A stretch of DNA of 64,000 bases from Arthrobacter cryoconiti (GCF_020905375.1 NZ_JAJJBU010000003.1:124001-188000), one strand, 5' to 3'; counted from the stretch's first letter, positions 16,957 through 26,179 are shown. The notes: generated from the letters alone by a model not told the origin. A program made the numbers and translations.

Positions 16957-18285
16957 TTATTCGAGGACGGCGCCCTTGGTTTCAGGAGCGGAGAATGCCA
17001 TCGCGATCACCGCAATAAGCACTAGTCCACCGGTCAGGGCAAAGGTTAGCGGAAGGCCCAAAACCGGCCACAGTAGTGAGCCGAAAATGAGCGGAACCAG
17101 CCCTGCTCCCACCCGGGAGATGGTGGAGGCCCAGCCAAAACCCGTGGCACGCAGATGGGTCGGGTAGAGCTCCGAAACGTAGGTGTAGAGGACTGGGATG
17201 GCTACCTGGATTAGAAAACCGAAGATGAGAAGCCATAATTGGGCTGTGACCGGGGCATCTAGGACGAGCGCGAAAATTACCAGTGAAAGCGCCGCGAGGG
17301 GTGCACTCACGGCCAAGATCCACTTCCGTCCCACACGTTCCACCAGCAACGCTGCAGCCACCACACCCAAAAACCCGATCGCCGTCATGGATGCCGTCGC
17401 CATGAACGCCTTGTTTTGCGCGTAGCCTGTAGCCACCAAAATGGACGGCATCCACGTCAAGGCTCCGTAGTAGACAAGCAGGATCGTCAAGAATAGGGAC
17501 CACGCGATGCCGGTGATGCGCCAATTGAAGCGCCAAAGCCCGGCTAACTGGTCGGTGACCTTGCCCAAAGAGAGCCGCGGGGCATCGGCGGGATCCGGCA
17601 AACGCCAGAGGCCGACGTCGGCCCCTGTGCGTCTAATTAGTCCTTCGATGACCTTCCGCGCCTGCTCTGGCTTACCTGCCCTGACCAAATACAAGGGCGA
17701 TTCGGGCACATGCGTACGCACCCAGAAGACGAGCATGAGTAGCCGCCAGTCTCCGAACGCGCTGATCAGCACGGCAGAGATTACTCCGCACAGGGAGGCG
17801 CCGATGGGCCACCACGCATCCATGGCAGTCAACACGCGGCCACGGTGCTTGCGCGGGGTGAACTCTCCCACCAGTGCGTAGTCAACCGGGATACAGCCAC
17901 CGAGCCCGAATCCTGCCATAAAACGGAAGACACAAAAAAGAACAAGCTCATGGGAAAGCGCGCCGAGCACCGTGAAAATGGAAAAAATCAGGAGTGTGAG
18001 TGTGAATGCCGTTTTCCGACCAATCACATCCGCGATGGAGCCCCACGCGAAGGCTCCCACGGCCATGCCAATCAGGTTTGCTGTGCCGATCCAGGCCGCC
18101 TGTCCGGGGGTCAAACCCCATTCCTTCGAGAGCAAGGGGATGAGAAAACCGTTGAGGGTGACATCCCAAGCGTCAAACATGAAGCCGAGCCCGCCAATGA
18201 GGAAAATGCTGCCCTGCACGCGCCAGCGCCACGGTAGTTCCTGGACCACTTGGTCGCCGGTGGGGAGGGACGTAATGGTGGTCAT
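16957..18285 (-). CDS. MFS transporter (sugar/aromatic acid porter type)
   Basis: 442 residues with the two-times-six helix MFS layout. Signatures are WGSIADVIGRK after helix 2, AGFGLGGCIPVDY in helix 4, FTPRKHRGRVLTAM after it, LLVERVGRK in the second half and YVSELYPTHLRATGFG after helix 10. Between FGDWRLLMLVF and WVRTHVPESP the usual longer helix 6 appears shortened by roughly ten residues. It is 15 bp downstream of the serine hydrolase and murQ unit, so its substrate is probably a cell-wall sugar or muropeptide fragment (inference). Some MFS proteins of this group carry aromatic acids. Confidence 0.75.
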   Translation of the reverse strand: MTTITSLPTGDQVVQELPWRWRVQGSIFLIGGLGFMFDAWDVTLNGFLIPLLSKEWGLTPGQAAWIGTANLIGMAVGAFAWGSIADVIGRKTAFTLTLLIFSIFTVLGALSHELVLFCVFRFMAGFGLGGCIPVDYALVGEFTPRKHRGRVLTAMDAWWPIGASLCGVISAVLISAFGDWRLLMLVFWVRTHVPESPLYLVRAGKPEQARKVIEGLIRRTGADVGLWRLPDPADAPRLSLGKVTDQLAGLWRFNWRITGIAWSLFLTILLVYYGALTWMPSILVATGYAQNKAFMATASMTAIGFLGVVAAALLVERVGRKWILAVSAPLAALSLVIFALVLDAPVTAQLWLLIFGFLIQVAIPVLYTYVSELYPTHLRATGFGWASTISRVGAGLVPLIFGSLLWPVLGLPLTFALTGGLVLIAVIAMAFSAPETKGAVLE

Positions 18286-18300
18286 GGCGGCTAATCCTTC

Positions 18301-19377
18301 TTAGTTAAAGTCATTTCTACTAGAATAGACGACGTCGGACACGGCTGTGCGCAGTCCGCTCGCGTCATCTCCGTCCCGGCTAGGGCAAACCCGGTTACTC
18401 AAGAGGGAAATGGTGATGCCGTGTACCTTATCCACCAGAAGCGAAGTGCCCGTGAAGCCGCCGTGGCCGCGCGCATGTTCACCCAAGGTTCCCATCCATG
18501 GCTGCTGATTGATCCGCAATCCCAACCCGTGGCCAAAGCTAGGGCTTGCCGCATTGGCGTTCGCACCTAGAAGTTGCGGAAGTTGACTGCGCCACATTTC
18601 GGCAGCCAGCGCGGGGGAGAGGACTCCGGTGAGCCCCGTTCGGAGGGCCTCGCCGAACTCCGCCAAGCCGGCAGCCGTAGCGAACATGCCGGCGTTGCCG
18701 CTGAGTCCACCCAGCGACCAAGCTGCTTCGTCGTGCACTATGCCTTGGATCAAGCCTCGGCTTAGCGTGGGTTGAAATTCGGTCGGTGCACAATCCTGTG
18801 CGCGAGGGGAGCCAGTGATGGAGCCCGTCGGCAACTTCGAGAGCACCTGACTTTGAACTAGCTGAGCCCACTTAATCCCTGTAACGTGCTCCGCCAGCGA
18901 CATGACCGTATTGAAGCCAGCACACGAATATTCAAATCGTGTACCGGGAGCGGCCTCCAAATCCATGGCGAGTAGGTTCTGAATGAGGGCAGTGCGATCA
19001 AACGGCTGGCCTTCGATGAGCGCTTGCTCCCAGCCCCGCCATTGAGAAGGCAGCCCGGATGTGTGGGTGAGAAGTCCGCGCAGCGTGACGCCGGTCTTCT
19101 GGCCGTGCCGATACTCCTGAAAAACTCTGCTGATGGGCGTGTCAAGGTACATTAGGCCGCCATCCACGAGAGCCAAGACCGTAACCGTTGTGAAGAGTTT
19201 CGTGACGGAGGCCAAATCAAAGAAGGTTTCCGCTGTTGCTGCCCCTGCGGTAACCACCGGCAGTCGCTGTCCGCCCAGGACGACGGCGCAACTGGCCGCC
19301 GGTGCCACGCCGTTCGCAACTGCACAGTCCAGCAAACGTTGTATCTCCTGGCCCAGGGGCCCATGGGCGGAAATCAC
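18301..19377 (-). CDS. Serine hydrolase, beta-lactamase/AmiE-like
   Basis: 358-residue member of the class C beta-lactamase/PBP-like family. The nucleophile motif is DLASVTKLFTT (SxxK), the second motif region is FEYSCAGFN, and the third is GHGGFTGTSLLVD (HxG in the KTG position). No signal peptide is visible, so it is cytoplasmic. It sits between murQ and an MFS transporter. In Bacillus subtilis the murQ-murR-murP-amiE-nagZ cluster encodes a related N-acetylmuramyl-L-alanine amidase, so removal of peptide from MurNAc-peptides is the most likely job. GTG start, weak RBS. Confidence 0.7.
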   Translation of the reverse strand: MISAHGPLGQEIQRLLDCAVANGVAPAASCAVVLGGQRLPVVTAGAATAETFFDLASVTKLFTTVTVLALVDGGLMYLDTPISRVFQEYRHGQKTGVTLRGLLTHTSGLPSQWRGWEQALIEGQPFDRTALIQNLLAMDLEAAPGTRFEYSCAGFNTVMSLAEHVTGIKWAQLVQSQVLSKLPTGSITGSPRAQDCAPTEFQPTLSRGLIQGIVHDEAAWSLGGLSGNAGMFATAAGLAEFGEALRTGLTGVLSPALAAEMWRSQLPQLLGANANAASPSFGHGLGLRINQQPWMGTLGEHARGHGGFTGTSLLVDKVHGITISLLSNRVCPSRDGDDASGLRTAVSDVVYSSRNDFN

Positions 19378-19414
19378 TGGCGCGTGCCGTCGTCGTACAT
19401 CATGTTCTCGTGCA

Positions 19415-20362
19415 TCAAGTTAGCTTCGAATTTTTTGCTGCGGCGATGGACGCGGGAAGGAAGCCGTTGTTCTGAACCAAGAGTGCTGTGGCCAAGTCCG
19501 GGGAAAGTCCGGTCAGGATGGTCAGGATAGCTGTTTTTACGTGGCCGTCCGTGGCAGTGAGGGCGTTCAGCGCGGTATCGGCATCGCATCCTGTGACGCG
19601 CATCAGTGTCCGTTCGCTGCGGGCCCTTAGTTTGGCGTTGCTGGCGCGCAGGTCCACCATGAAGTTCTTATACGTTTTGCCCAAGCGAACCATGGTGATG
19701 GTGCTGATCATATTCAGCACCAGTTTCTGACATGTCCCTGACTTTAGGCGTGTGGAACCGGTCAAAAATTCCGGACCGACCTCGATTTCCAGAACCGTCT
19801 CTGCGGCTGCGCCCAACGGAGAATTCGCGTTGCAGGCGAAACCGACGGTGTACGAGCCCTGGGCGCGGGCTGCCTCAATGGCGGCGAGCACATACGGTGT
19901 GCGTCCGGATGCGGCTATCCCGATGACGCAGTCGACTCGGGTGAGTTCCAAAGCTGCCATGTCTGCCCGGGCAGCATCTGCGTTGTCTTCTGCATTTTCC
20001 ACCGCTTGTTCTACAGCTTGTTCGCCGCCTGCGATCACACCAACCACGACGGATGGGTCCGTGCCAAAGGTGGGTGGACACTCGCTTGCGTCCAGAACAC
20101 CAATGCGCCCCGGGGTCCCGGCACCCACATAAATGAGCCGACCGCCGCTCTTCATGCCGTCAGCCACGCGATCAATGATGGCCGCGATGCTTGGCAGGTG
20201 CGCTGCGATAGCCTGGGGGACCAGCGCATCCTCACCATTCATTGCCGCAGTGAGTTCTTCCGTGCTTAGCTGTGCAAGATCGGGGTAGCGGGCGTTGGAG
20301 GACTCGGTGAGGAGGGTTGTCAGCTCATGACGGACGGCGTCGCTGGATTCGCGAGTACTCAT
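19415..20362 (-). CDS. murQ: N-acetylmuramic acid 6-phosphate etherase
   Basis: 315 residues. It cleaves D-lactate from MurNAc-6-phosphate to give GlcNAc-6-phosphate. The SIS-domain substrate loop VGAGTPGRIGVLDASECPPTFG contains the catalytic Glu, and GIAASGRTPYV is the second phosphate loop. The C-terminal UBA-like helical part is complete. The ATG at 20362 is chosen for AAAGGG upstream; the open frame extends further but crosses the promoter region. It is divergent from murR with 128 bp between. No MurNAc kinase or PTS gene is in the cluster. Confidence 0.92.
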   Translation of the reverse strand: MSTRESSDAVRHELTTLLTESSNARYPDLAQLSTEELTAAMNGEDALVPQAIAAHLPSIAAIIDRVADGMKSGGRLIYVGAGTPGRIGVLDASECPPTFGTDPSVVVGVIAGGEQAVEQAVENAEDNADAARADMAALELTRVDCVIGIAASGRTPYVLAAIEAARAQGSYTVGFACNANSPLGAAAETVLEIEVGPEFLTGSTRLKSGTCQKLVLNMISTITMVRLGKTYKNFMVDLRASNAKLRARSERTLMRVTGCDADTALNALTATDGHVKTAILTILTGLSPDLATALLVQNNGFLPASIAAAKNSKLT

Positions 20363-20424
20363 GGAGGCCCTTTCTGGAATGAAAACTTGATCGGTAGTTG
20401 AAATTCTAGTCAGCTGTAACGATT

Positions 20425-20437
20425 GTAAATTATTTAC
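20425..20437. promoter_or_regulatory. Candidate MurR operator
   Basis: Palindrome GTAAAT-T-ATTTAC centred in the murQ-murR divergent spacer. It is AT-rich against a GC-rich background and well placed to control both genes. Confidence 0.45.
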
Positions 20438-20490
20438 GTCCCTTAGGGCATGGAACCATAGACTGGGCATTCGTACTTCAGGAGGACACG

Positions 20491-21375
20491 TTGAGTATTC
20501 AGTCCGTCATACACGCTAAACGCGGCCAGCTCACGCCCGCGACTAAACGGGTGGCTGATGCGATCATCGCCAACCCAGCGGTGGTCCTCAGCCATACGGT
20601 GAGCGAATTGGCTGCACTGTGCGCCACCTCCGACCCTTCCGTCGTGCGTTTTTGCCGTGCAGTTGGACTTTCTGGCTATGCCGAACTTCGCTTATCGATG
20701 GCCACAGAGTTGGGAAGGGAAACAGCAAGCGTTGGCGAACACAACGAACCCGATTTTGGGGACGACATCAGCCCCGTGGAGACGCTGGCTCAACTGGTGG
20801 CGAAAATCCGCTTTACGGAGATCATGGGGATAGAGGAGACCACGGCCAACCTTGATTTGAGCATCCTCGCTCGGGCGGTTGAACTGCTCACTACTGCGCG
20901 TCGCATCACCATTTATGGTGTTGGTGCCGGCGCCATCGTCGCGGAGGACCTACGGTACAAACTTTTTCGGATAGGGCTGTGCGTGAGCGCATTTGCCAAC
21001 GCTGACAATGCGTTGATGGGTGCGGCCTTGATGAAGCCCGGGGACGTGGCCGTTGCATTTTCACACGGTGGAAAAACAGCGTCAGTGGTGGAGTTTTTGA
21101 AGGTGGCTGCAACGGCCGGTGCCGCAAGAATTTTGGTGAGCAATGCGCCGTCGTCCCCTGCCGCGGAGAATGCTTCGTTGTGTTTGGCCACTATGGTGCG
21201 GGAGAGCGCGTTTAGGGCTGGTGCCATGTCCTCGCGGATATCCCAGCTGGCGGTCGTTGATTGTCTGTTTGTGGCCGTGGCACAGGGACGCTATGAGCTC
21301 TCGACCGCCGCACTGCGCTCTACGCGCCAAGCCGTAATGGGCAATGGAGCTGACACGGGCACTTCGATTGCCTGA
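20491..21375 (+). CDS. murR: MurR/RpiR family transcriptional regulator
   Basis: 294 residues. The N-terminal RpiR helix-turn-helix domain spans about 1-77 (SELAALCATSDPSVVRFCRAVGLSGYAELR). The C-terminal SIS domain at about 120-260 (ITIYGVGAGAIVAEDLRYKL; FSHGGKTASVVEF) would sense a sugar phosphate, probably MurNAc-6-P. TTG start with AGGAGG 5 bases upstream. It is divergent from murQ and likely represses the murQ-hydrolase-MFS unit. The stop lies 9 bp from a palindromic repeat. Confidence 0.85.
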   Translation: MSIQSVIHAKRGQLTPATKRVADAIIANPAVVLSHTVSELAALCATSDPSVVRFCRAVGLSGYAELRLSMATELGRETASVGEHNEPDFGDDISPVETLAQLVAKIRFTEIMGIEETTANLDLSILARAVELLTTARRITIYGVGAGAIVAEDLRYKLFRIGLCVSAFANADNALMGAALMKPGDVAVAFSHGGKTASVVEFLKVAATAGAARILVSNAPSSPAAENASLCLATMVRESAFRAGAMSSRISQLAVVDCLFVAVAQGRYELSTAALRSTRQAVMGNGADTGTSIA

Positions 21376-21384
21376 TCCCCTGGC

Positions 21385-21458
21385 CCAACTGACCCGCAAT
21401 TAACGCTGAAAATATGGCAAATCGGCTACTTTTTGAGCATCTATTGCGGGCTAGTTGG
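21385..21458. repeat. Palindromic element family A, copy 1
   Basis: 74 bp. Terminal arms are CCAACTGACCCGCAAT (21385-21400) and ATTGCGGGCTAGTTGG (21443-21458), with 14 of 16 paired. It fills the gap between the convergent murR and Vsr-like gene, and its right arm supplies the TAG stop of the latter. A full-length inverted copy lies at 22457-22526, and the two outer 31-base ends differ at one position. Confidence 0.85.
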
Positions 21459-22389
21459 GGGTGGGGCGCCAACCGCGACTGTAAAGGGCTGCACTGATCT
21501 TCTGGAGCGCCGCCTTCGCGTTATCGCCCATATGCTGCTTGCTGATTCGTACTTCTAGCCAACCATGGTTCGTGAAATCCTCCGAACGGGCGATGTCCTT
21601 CTGCACTTGCCAAGGATCGCTGTGGGTGCCGCCGTCGTACTCCACCGCGACGCGATACTCGGGGTAAGCCTGATCTGGCGTGCGCTCAATGCCCGGTGCC
21701 AACTGGATGGGGACGTTGATCAAGGGATCGGGGAGTCCCGCGTACGTCACGGCCAGGCGCAACAAACTTTCTGGTGCCGAATCCGAGCCAACCCTTGCCA
21801 ACTCCAGGGCTTGGCGAGCCTTCTGGATGCCAGGAGTCCCTTTATGCCGTTCAAGGATGGCCGCAAGTTCGCCCAGAGACGCGTATGGCTGAGATCTGAG
21901 CTCAAATTGGGGCCGCGGAATCCGGACCAGATGATCTGCCACCACGACCAATTGATCAACGCTCATCTGGCGGGAGCAGTCCAACCATGTCCGCACCCGC
22001 GAAGTGATCCACAGCCCGTCCAGGCATGCGAGTTCCTCGTCCCAAAGATGTGTGGTGTGGCCCTGGACGCCGCGGCGCCGGGGTTCGTCATACGGGGCCT
22101 GGCGTGAGACATGGATGAGAGTGGAATCCCGTGCCGGCATGAAGCCGGGGAAGCCCCAGATCTCGAATGCGGTGGCATGGGAAACTGCAGAATGGCCGCT
22201 CACCTGCGAATAAGGCCGCGCCAACAATGCCAGGGACAGTGCAGCGGGGTTGACGGTCTTGATTCCACGGCTCAAAGTGAGGATCTGGCGGTGACGGAGT
22301 TTGCCCAAACTGACGCCAAGCGCCATCGCTTGGCCCGTGGTGAACGGACCAGAGCGAAGCTCAGCGGGAAAAGTCTCCGGGTGGAACAT
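21451..22389 (-). CDS. AbiEi-like wHTH plus Vsr/DUF559-like nuclease domain protein (gene A)
   Basis: 312 residues from the ATG at 22389. An AbiEi-type winged helix spans about 14-50 (FTTGQAMALGVSLGKLRHRQ; LSRGIKTV). The C-terminal Vsr/DUF559-like fold at about 205-300 shows Glu207 in APESLL, PD (238-239) in TPDQAYPE, VEYDGGTH (249-256) and GWLEVRI. These are restriction-endonuclease-fold signatures. Such proteins are common single genes in actinobacteria and no role is established to my knowledge. It is bracketed by inverted copies of one palindromic element and lies inside the MurNAc gene set between murR and nagZ, so it looks inserted. Confidence 0.65.
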   Translation of the reverse strand: MFHPETFPAELRSGPFTTGQAMALGVSLGKLRHRQILTLSRGIKTVNPAALSLALLARPYSQVSGHSAVSHATAFEIWGFPGFMPARDSTLIHVSRQAPYDEPRRRGVQGHTTHLWDEELACLDGLWITSRVRTWLDCSRQMSVDQLVVVADHLVRIPRPQFELRSQPYASLGELAAILERHKGTPGIQKARQALELARVGSDSAPESLLRLAVTYAGLPDPLINVPIQLAPGIERTPDQAYPEYRVAVEYDGGTHSDPWQVQKDIARSEDFTNHGWLEVRISKQHMGDNAKAALQKISAALYSRGWRPTPN

Positions 22390-22426
22390 GCCTTCATTGT
22401 GGCAACTTTTACGAGGCCGTGCAGAA

Positions 22427-22437
22427 GTTATCCACAG
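22427..22437 (+). other. GTTATCCACAG motif upstream of gene A
   Basis: 11-mer containing the DnaA-box-like TTATCCACA, 37 bp upstream of the gene A start and 19 bp from palindrome copy 2. The same 11-mer precedes gene B at 51515-51525, in the opposite orientation relative to its gene. Confidence 0.6.
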
Positions 22438-22456
22438 CTGTGCCCCGCAGCGGCAT

Positions 22457-22526
22457 CTGACCCGCAATAGTTGTCGAAAAAAGGGGGATTTGACGATATT
22501 TCCAGCGTTAATTGCGGGTCAGTTGG
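22457..22526. repeat. Palindromic element family A, copy 2 (inverted)
   Basis: Arms CTGACCCGCAAT (22457-22468) and ATTGCGGGTCAG (22511-22522) are a perfect 12-bp match. The reverse complement aligns along its full length with 21385-21458. It ends 12 bp from the nagZ stop. Confidence 0.85.
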
Positions 22527-22538
22527 CAAGGTGGCCTC

Positions 22539-24200
22539 TCAGATGCCGACGAGCCGTGCCACCGCCTGCGCCGTAACGGCACTGAAGCCGTGGCAGTGGA
22601 TGGTGGTGAGAGCAGTCCCTATGGCAGGCCCAGATTGCGGCGCTAGTCCGGTATTGATGCATACGGCGTGAGGGGCGACGGCGGCCACCTGAGCCAAGGT
22701 GGCCTGCTGGTTCATGGAAAGCAACGAATCCACCATCACGAAGACGGGCTCGCCCAGTGATTCCTCGCAGCTGACCAAATCTGAGAGATTCTCCGCGTTC
22801 AGCGAGGAAGCGCTGACGGCATTGACCCGATGGCGTTCCATTAGCGCTTGAGCCATGAAGTTATCAGTTGGTCCAGCAGCCATGTTATGCCCTGTCCGCG
22901 CGTCAATCAGAGTGAGAACAGCATCCGGATCCGCCAATTCCACAGCGCCCGTACCTTGATCAATGCGGCAGGCGCGCGCGGCAACATCTACCCAGTCGAT
23001 GCTCGCATCCGCTTCGGCGGAATCGAAGCCATCTGTTTGTGCAGCATGGGGAGTTTGCGCGGACCATTGCGCAAACGTTTCTACGCGCTGAGCAGCACGA
23101 CGCAGAACGGGGACGGGCAGACGCCCCGATTCCACGGCAGCCATGAGCGCATCAAACACTTCTGTGTAACAGGACTCGTCGTCACGGCCACTCGTATAGG
23201 CATTTAAGGGATTGCCCACGCACAGCAGATCTGCCCCGGCCAGAAGTGCCAACACGCCGCCTTCCCCGGGCCCAACGGTGGCGCGCACAGCGGCCATATC
23301 GAGGGCGTCGGTGATCAGCAATCCGTCGAAACCCATGTCCCGCAGCAATGCCCCCGTCAAGGGGTTGAGAGTGGCCGGAGCCTCGCCCAGCTCCGGGATG
23401 ATGATGTGCGCGCTCATCATCGCCGCCACTCCGGCGTCAATGGCTGCCTGAAATGGGGGAAGGTGGTGTGCGCGCATCTGCTCCATCGTCAGCGCCACAC
23501 GCGCCACGTCCATGTGAGAGTCCGCAACAGTGTCCCCATGGCCGGGGAAATGCTTGGCACACGCACCGACGCGCAACTCTTGGATGCCGGATACGGCAGC
23601 GGCTGTGTGCACGCTCACCAACTGCGTATCGGAGCCAAAAGCGCGCACGCCGATAACGGGGTTGAGCGGGTTGGTATTAACGTCCGCAACAGGGGCGATG
23701 CTCAGATTCACCCCGGCAGCCCGACAAAGGCGAGCGATCGCACGGCCCGCAGCAGCCGTCGTCGCCGGTTCATCCAGGGCTCCTAACACGGCAGCGCCCG
23801 GGATGGCGGAACCGTCACGCGCTTGCAGGCGAGTGACGTTCCCGCCTTCCTCATCCACGCCGACGACGGCGGACGGGTTGGCTGCGCGGATCGCGGCAGA
23901 GAGTGCCGCCACCTGTCCGGGGATCTGTGGGTCTATGTTGTGACTGAAATAGACGACGCCGGCCAGACCGTTACGTAGGGCGCGCTCCAGCCACGTCGGA
24001 ACCGTGGTGCCGACAAAGCCTGGCCAAATGACTGCGTTGACCAGGCGCGCCAGCTCGGGGGAAGGAATTGTTTCGAGGGATTTCTCCGTCTGCAGGGAGT
24101 CCGGAATGCCTGAGGTGGCAAGCGGCTGGGCTGTTGTGGCCGATGAAGGCGATGGTGCACCAGAGTGCGGGGGCAAGTGGCGGGGGTCACTGGAAGTCAT
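22539..24200 (-). CDS. nagZ: Beta-N-acetylhexosaminidase NagZ-like (GH3)
   Basis: 553-residue glycoside hydrolase family 3 protein that removes terminal GlcNAc from GlcNAc-MurNAc muropeptides. Signatures are GVDEEGGNVTRL, CAKHFPGHGDT with the catalytic His/Asp loop, and DGLLITDALDM with the Asp nucleophile. The N-terminal 45 residues are polar and low-complexity, not a signal peptide, so the enzyme is cytoplasmic. The C-terminal 150 residues form an extra domain also seen in longer actinobacterial homologues. With murQ, murR and the serine hydrolase it completes a MurNAc salvage set. It is divergent from purH. Confidence 0.88.
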   Translation of the reverse strand: MTSSDPRHLPPHSGAPSPSSATTAQPLATSGIPDSLQTEKSLETIPSPELARLVNAVIWPGFVGTTVPTWLERALRNGLAGVVYFSHNIDPQIPGQVAALSAAIRAANPSAVVGVDEEGGNVTRLQARDGSAIPGAAVLGALDEPATTAAAGRAIARLCRAAGVNLSIAPVADVNTNPLNPVIGVRAFGSDTQLVSVHTAAAVSGIQELRVGACAKHFPGHGDTVADSHMDVARVALTMEQMRAHHLPPFQAAIDAGVAAMMSAHIIIPELGEAPATLNPLTGALLRDMGFDGLLITDALDMAAVRATVGPGEGGVLALLAGADLLCVGNPLNAYTSGRDDESCYTEVFDALMAAVESGRLPVPVLRRAAQRVETFAQWSAQTPHAAQTDGFDSAEADASIDWVDVAARACRIDQGTGAVELADPDAVLTLIDARTGHNMAAGPTDNFMAQALMERHRVNAVSASSLNAENLSDLVSCEESLGEPVFVMVDSLLSMNQQATLAQVAAVAPHAVCINTGLAPQSGPAIGTALTTIHCHGFSAVTAQAVARLVGI

Positions 24201-24275
24201 GCCTGAAAGCCTACCTAGTGGAAGTGGCCTAAACTTTATATGTCGCCATCATCGAGCCACCCCTGGAGAATTTCT

Positions 24276-25946
24276 GTGACCAGCTCACCCCTTAACCGTG
24301 TTCCCATCCGCCGGGCTTTGATCTCGGTCTACGACAAAACCGGTTTGGAGGAGCTGGCCATTGGCCTGCACGCCGCCGGTGTTGCCATTGTTTCCACTGG
24401 CTCCACCGCCGCCAGGATTGCTGCTGCCGGCGTCCCCGTGACCGAAGTTTCTGAAGTTACGGGATTCCCTGAATGCCTCGATGGACGCGTAAAAACTCTG
24501 CATCCGCTAGTGCACGCCGGCATTTTGGCGGATCGCCGTCTTCCTGACCACGTCCGTCAGCTAGAAGAAATGAACGTTGAGCCCTTCGATCTGGTGGTGG
24601 TGAACCTCTACCCGTTCGTGGAGACCGTCAAATCCGGAGCCGGCCAGGATGCTGTGGTCGAGCAGATCGACATTGGCGGCCCGTCCATGGTGCGCGCCGC
24701 AGCAAAGAATCATCCGTCCGTGGCCGTCGTCGTCGATCCCGCTAAGTACGGGGCCGTCATTGACGCAGCCCAAGCCGGTGGCTTTGAACTGGTAGCCCGT
24801 CAGCGCTTGGCCGCTGCGGCCTTCGCCCACACGGCGGCATATGACAACGCTGTGGCAGCATGGACGTCGGCACAGTTCCTGGATGAAGACGGGGACGGTG
24901 TTATTGACTGGCCGTCTTACGCTGGCTACTCGCTGGAGCGCTCTGAGGTGCTGCGTTACGGTGAAAACCCGCACCAGCAGGCGGCACTTTACGTGGACCA
25001 AGGCGCTCCGGCGGGGATCGCCCAGGCCGATCAGCTCCACGGCAAGGCCATGAGCTACAACAACTTTGTGGATGCCGACGCAGCCCTGCGCGCAGCCTTT
25101 GATTTCGCCGCACCGGCCGTTGCCGTCGTCAAACATGCCAACCCATGCGGTGTTGCCGTGGCCTCAGAGGGTGCCAAGGACCCGATCGCCGATGCGCACC
25201 GCAAGGCTCATGCTTGCGATCCCGTTTCAGCTTACGGTGGAGTCATCGCTGCAAACCGGACCGTCACTGCTGCCATGGCCCGGACCGTGAAGGACATCTT
25301 CACCGAGGTTGTGATCGCCCCCGACTTCGAGCCGGAAGCGGTGGAGATCCTCTCCGCGAAGAAGAACATCCGCCTGCTGGCTCTGCCCGAGGGCTACGGC
25401 CGCTACCCGGCTGAGGTGCGTCAGGTTTCCGGTGGCATGCTCGTGCAAATGAGCGACAAAATTGACGCCGACGGTGACACTCCCGCTCACTGGACGCTCG
25501 CTGCGGGCCCAGCCGCGGATGAGGCAACTCTGGCCGAGCTCGCGTTCGCGTGGCGGGCTGTGCGTGCCGCCAAGTCAAACGCGATCCTGCTCGCCAAAGA
25601 CGGTGCCACAGTGGGTATCGGAATGGGCCAAGTCAACCGGGTCGACTCCTGCAAACTTGCGGTGGAGCGGGCCAATACGCTCGGCGTCGCCGTAGAATCT
25701 AAGGTTGATGCGGCGGGCGGTGCCTCTGGCGCGGGAGCAGCACTCTCCGAAAAGCGCTCAGTGGGTTCGGTGGCTGCCTCAGACGCATTCTTCCCGTTTG
25801 CCGACGGCTTGGAAATATTGCTCGACGCCGGCGTGCGGGCAGTGGTTCAGCCCGGTGGTTCCATCCGCGACGAGGAAGTCATTGCCGCCGCCAACGCGGC
25901 AGGCGTCACCATGTACTTCACCGGAGCTCGCCACTTCTTCCACTAG
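24276..25946 (+). CDS. purH: AICAR transformylase/IMP cyclohydrolase
   Basis: 556-residue bifunctional enzyme for the last two steps of IMP synthesis. The N-terminal IMP cyclohydrolase (MGS-like fold) is at about 10-150: [37 protein letters not shown]. The C-terminal formyltransferase has the catalytic KHANPCGVA and [15 protein letters not shown] at 24276 is preferred, with TGGAGA 6 bases upstream; an in-frame ATG at 24240 lacks an RBS. A strong terminator follows. The spacer between nagZ and purH is short. Confidence 0.95.
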   Translation: MTSSPLNRVPIRRALISVYDKTGLEELAIGLHAAGVAIVSTGSTAARIAAAGVPVTEVSEVTGFPECLDGRVKTLHPLVHAGILADRRLPDHVRQLEEMNVEPFDLVVVNLYPFVETVKSGAGQDAVVEQIDIGGPSMVRAAAKNHPSVAVVVDPAKYGAVIDAAQAGGFELVARQRLAAAAFAHTAAYDNAVAAWTSAQFLDEDGDGVIDWPSYAGYSLERSEVLRYGENPHQQAALYVDQGAPAGIAQADQLHGKAMSYNNFVDADAALRAAFDFAAPAVAVVKHANPCGVAVASEGAKDPIADAHRKAHACDPVSAYGGVIAANRTVTAAMARTVKDIFTEVVIAPDFEPEAVEILSAKKNIRLLALPEGYGRYPAEVRQVSGGMLVQMSDKIDADGDTPAHWTLAAGPAADEATLAELAFAWRAVRAAKSNAILLAKDGATVGIGMGQVNRVDSCKLAVERANTLGVAVESKVDAAGGASGAGAALSEKRSVGSVAASDAFFPFADGLEILLDAGVRAVVQPGGSIRDEEVIAAANAAGVTMYFTGARHFFH

Positions 25947-26013
25947 GAACGACCGCGCGCTGACCGGGCCGCGCTACCGGTGGTTGTCGGGTTGCTTTAA
26001 CGGCCTCAGCGTT

Positions 26014-26066
26014 CGACGGCGGTTGGTACTTTTCCCCTCGAAAGGTACCGACCGCCGTCGTTCTTT
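26014..26066 (+). terminator. purH terminator
   Basis: 20-bp stem with G-U pairs (26014-26033 with 26041-26060) followed by TTCTTT. Its core CGACGGCGGTT recurs in the livF terminator. Confidence 0.8.
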
Positions 26067-26179
26067 AACACGGCTATATTAATACGCAACGCCCGGAGTG
26101 AAGGGCTAGCCCGCCGCAGCCCAATATGGCATGCTCGTAGGGCACCTGAACTGGACTACATAATGGGGGAGTGCTTCTA

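Noticed and set aside
21385-22526. Classical insertion sequence with terminal inverted repeats
   Set aside because: The enclosed protein has no DDE, HUH or serine/tyrosine recombinase motifs, the repeats are themselves palindromic, and no target-site duplication could be recognised.
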